64,000 nt of DNA from contig CM038917.1 of NCBI GenBank assembly GCA_021904315.1, forward strand, positions 7,796,041 to 7,860,040. The letters are read 5' to 3'. The stretch comes from Sphagnum magellanicum (taxonomy: Eukaryota; Streptophyta; Sphagnopsida; Sphagnales; Sphagnaceae). Shown piece after piece: positions 62,117 to 64,000 of the stretch; positions within the stretch are counted from its first letter, which is position 1, and each line of letters starts with the position of its first letter. A program made the translations under genes and the position numbers. Under the pieces are notes generated by a model. The model saw only the letters and a program-made list of their open reading frames with translations, was not told the DNA's origin and did no database searches.

Positions 62117-63340
62117 GCTGTACCAATGCCCATAATTGGACAACATGCATTGATTTTGACTTCATGAGGATATTCAGGTACAGATGAGCATTTGAAAAAT
62201 TTCCATGAAATTATTTGTGTCTAGTCTATATAATGCACTTTGCCAAAACAATTTGAGGCTTGTGTTCATGAGTCTACTGCCTTAGTGTCTGGGTGTGCTG
62301 ATTATGTGCACTGTTCAATCTTCTGCCCAATGTGGTAGACTGAAATTTGAAATCATTTCCACGAATGCCTGTCCCTCATCTTGAGAACCTCCTAAAAAGA
62401 GTGGAGGGTCTTGCACCAGGGAAGAGCTTGTGGCATCTTGACCCCTCTGGCCGAACTTGGTTCACAACAGATTTCAAAGTGCTGGATTTTTCAGTTGCTC
62501 TGGATTTAGGCATTGCTGTTTTTCGGTTTAGATTGGAAACACTGTTACATTGTCACTTGCCATGTACCAGCCTTCTGGGTTCACCATTGTACTTCACTTG
62601 TTAGGAATGAAATTATGATCCTCTCTTAAGCTATTCGTGACCAATAAACCTTACATGCCTTTTAGCAATTTACGGTGTTCACCTGCTGTACAGTACAACA
62701 AAAGAAAGCAAAATGTGTACAATGACCTGTGTATGAACAGCTCTGCTGATATGGAATTTTTTGCTAGATTTGTGTAGTTCAGACTCTGACTGCACTTTAT
62801 TTGTCTTTGCAGTGAGCTTTTTTGTTGGTTGTCTTTGATGACCAATTTGTGTTCACAAGATGTCATGTCCATGTCCATGACATGCTCATATGCAGATGCT
62901 GGCTGAAGATGATAAGATTAAAAGTAATGGTCCGATAGCATGGGGGGACTAATACTAAGAGTAGTAGTTTTATTTCTCCATCTAAAGGGGGGCTGCTGTC
63001 CCTCCAGAGTAATTCTCCAACAAATTGGCCATGAGAGGGACTCTGCTGTTCAGGGAGTTCCCCTGACTTTTAACAGGAGGCAACCTCCAATTTACACCAG
63101 GGAATGGGCCCTTGGTGGCCAATTCTGCCAGGCTGAATTCAGTGTTTAATTCTTATGATTAATTTGCTTGCATAAAATGTTGTATTACAAATAATTTGTG
63201 TTTTGGGAACAAAAAGTTGTCAAGCTATTTACTAAGTTCATCCAATCTAGAGCCATTTGCAAAAACAGATCTTGGTAAAAGAACTTAGGGTTTGTGCAAG
63301 AAAATTGTTTTCATGGCTACATTCATTTATTTCAATTTAC
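62117..63340 (+). other. 3' flank of gene 4, probable untranslated region
   Basis: Mid-GC sequence continuing after the stop codon with no recognised protein. AATAAA-like signals occur near 62645. Part of it is likely 3' untranslated region; its end was not determined. From about 63130 the DNA becomes AT-rich. Confidence 0.4.
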
Positions 63341-63342
63341 TA

Positions 63343-63860
63343 GTACTAGTGGGTAACCGTGACGGTCGGACACAATCCGCCCGTGCCTGCAAGCCCGCGT
63401 TGCTGCATTTGGCTCTCAGGACATTGGGTTTCAGGACCTCGGTATTTGGCTCTGAGGACCTGGGTTTCAGGACCTCGAAAAAGGACACTGGGTTTCACTC
63501 TCAGGACCTGGGTTTCAGGACCTCGATAAACGGGCACTGGGTTTCACTCTCAGGACCCAGGTTTCAGGACCTCGAAAGCTCTCCATCCTACGGTCGTCTT
63601 ATCTTTTTCCCGTCACTTTTCTCTGCGTCCACCATCACTTTTCTCCCGCGTCCAGTTTTCCCCTCACTTTTCTCTACGTCCACCGTCACTTTTCTCCCGC
63701 GTCCAGTATTCCCCTCACTTTTCTCTGCGTCCGTCCGTCCGTCCGTCCGTCCGTCCGTCCGGGCCGGTTCCGCCATAGAAAATGCTAGCCGGTGGTCAGT
63801 TATAGGCCGGGCCGGTTCTGCCGTAGAAAACGCAAGCGGAACGCCCTGTGTGTCAGACGG
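63343..63860. repeat. Cluster of four minisatellites plus (GTCC)n
   Basis: A GC-rich island inside AT-rich flanks. First (63420-63590) GGGTTTCACTCTCAGGACCT repeats with a 49-bp period (CACTGGG at 63486 and 63535). Next (63604-63730) CACTTTTCTCTGCGTCCA repeats with a 51-bp period (about 63615, 63666, 63717). Then come eight GTCC units (63730-63760). Last (63761-63850) GGGCCGGTTC repeats at 63761 and 63809, period 48. A palindromic ACTAGTACTAGT lies at about 63340. The plus strand is open through most of it (63292-63969), probably because of composition and not because it is a gene. Confidence 0.85.
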
Positions 63861-64000
63861 ACTAAGTGAATTTATATATAAGATATTCAAGATTTGTCCA
63901 TGTTTTACAAAGAACAAGCAAAACATGGATAAATACACAATTGGAACAAGACCACAAATGAGAAATTAGAATAAAAAATGAAAATTGTGATATATTGTAC

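Noticed and set aside
63588..63938. 116-codon minus-strand frame in the same minisatellite cluster
   Set aside because: It is the opposite-strand shadow of the same repeats (TDGRTDGRTD from the GTCC run).
63292..63969. 225-codon plus-strand frame with repeated FRTS and LPRPVFPSLFS phrases
   Set aside because: It is driven by the minisatellites and (GTCC)n tract; it shows no domain and its codon pattern is that of the repeats.

Overview
The window reads as nuclear DNA of a land plant: genes are split into many short exons by GT-AG introns, and the intergenic DNA is AT-rich and littered with decayed retrotransposons. The retroelement types (a Ty3/gypsy element with two non-LTR elements) and the short multi-exon genes suggest a seed-free plant (moss, lycophyte or fern), but I cannot fix the species and a gymnosperm is not excluded. 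No bacterial, organellar, CRISPR, rRNA or tRNA feature was seen.

Four intron-containing genes were assembled by hand; every exon junction keeps the reading frame. (1) 21305-22444, minus: a small MYB-related protein with a charged coiled-coil-like N-terminus and a SANT/SHAQKYF-type domain. (2) 31338-34942, minus, 5' end unresolved: a plastid BADC protein (biotin/lipoyl attachment domain-containing), the non-biotinylated relative of BCCP that acts as a negative subunit of plastid acetyl-CoA carboxylase. (3) 47222-56111, minus, 15 exons, 362 aa: a plant 2-oxoglutarate/Fe(II) oxygenase-like protein with HxD...H...R residues. (4) 58647-62116, plus, 9 exons, 361 aa: a homologue of the uncharacterised plant protein typified by Arabidopsis At4g15545. 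Genes 3 and 4 are head to head, about 2.5 kb apart.

Broken genes and mobile elements: a decayed L1-like LINE (about 230-4850, minus); a decayed Ty3/gypsy element (about 6000-15470, plus) with gag, protease, RT, RNase H and integrase traces, a primer-binding-site-like motif and a polypurine tract; a serine-decarboxylase-like gene fragment (27600-28368, minus) frameshifted at a homopolymer; and a second, very decayed non-LTR reverse transcriptase (43720-45640, plus).

Structured repeats are the most unusual content: an array of about a dozen perfect or near-perfect hairpins at 37700-38285 with a 99-bp higher-order period; a 22-bp minisatellite at 6955-7145; a cluster of minisatellites with periods 49, 51 and 48 bp plus a (GTCC)n run at 63410-63850; and two separate local duplications, one in the promoter and one in the leader of gene 4. 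The rest (15.5-20.7, 24.6-27.1, 28.4-31.3, 36.3-43.7 kb) is AT-rich DNA in which I recognise no gene.
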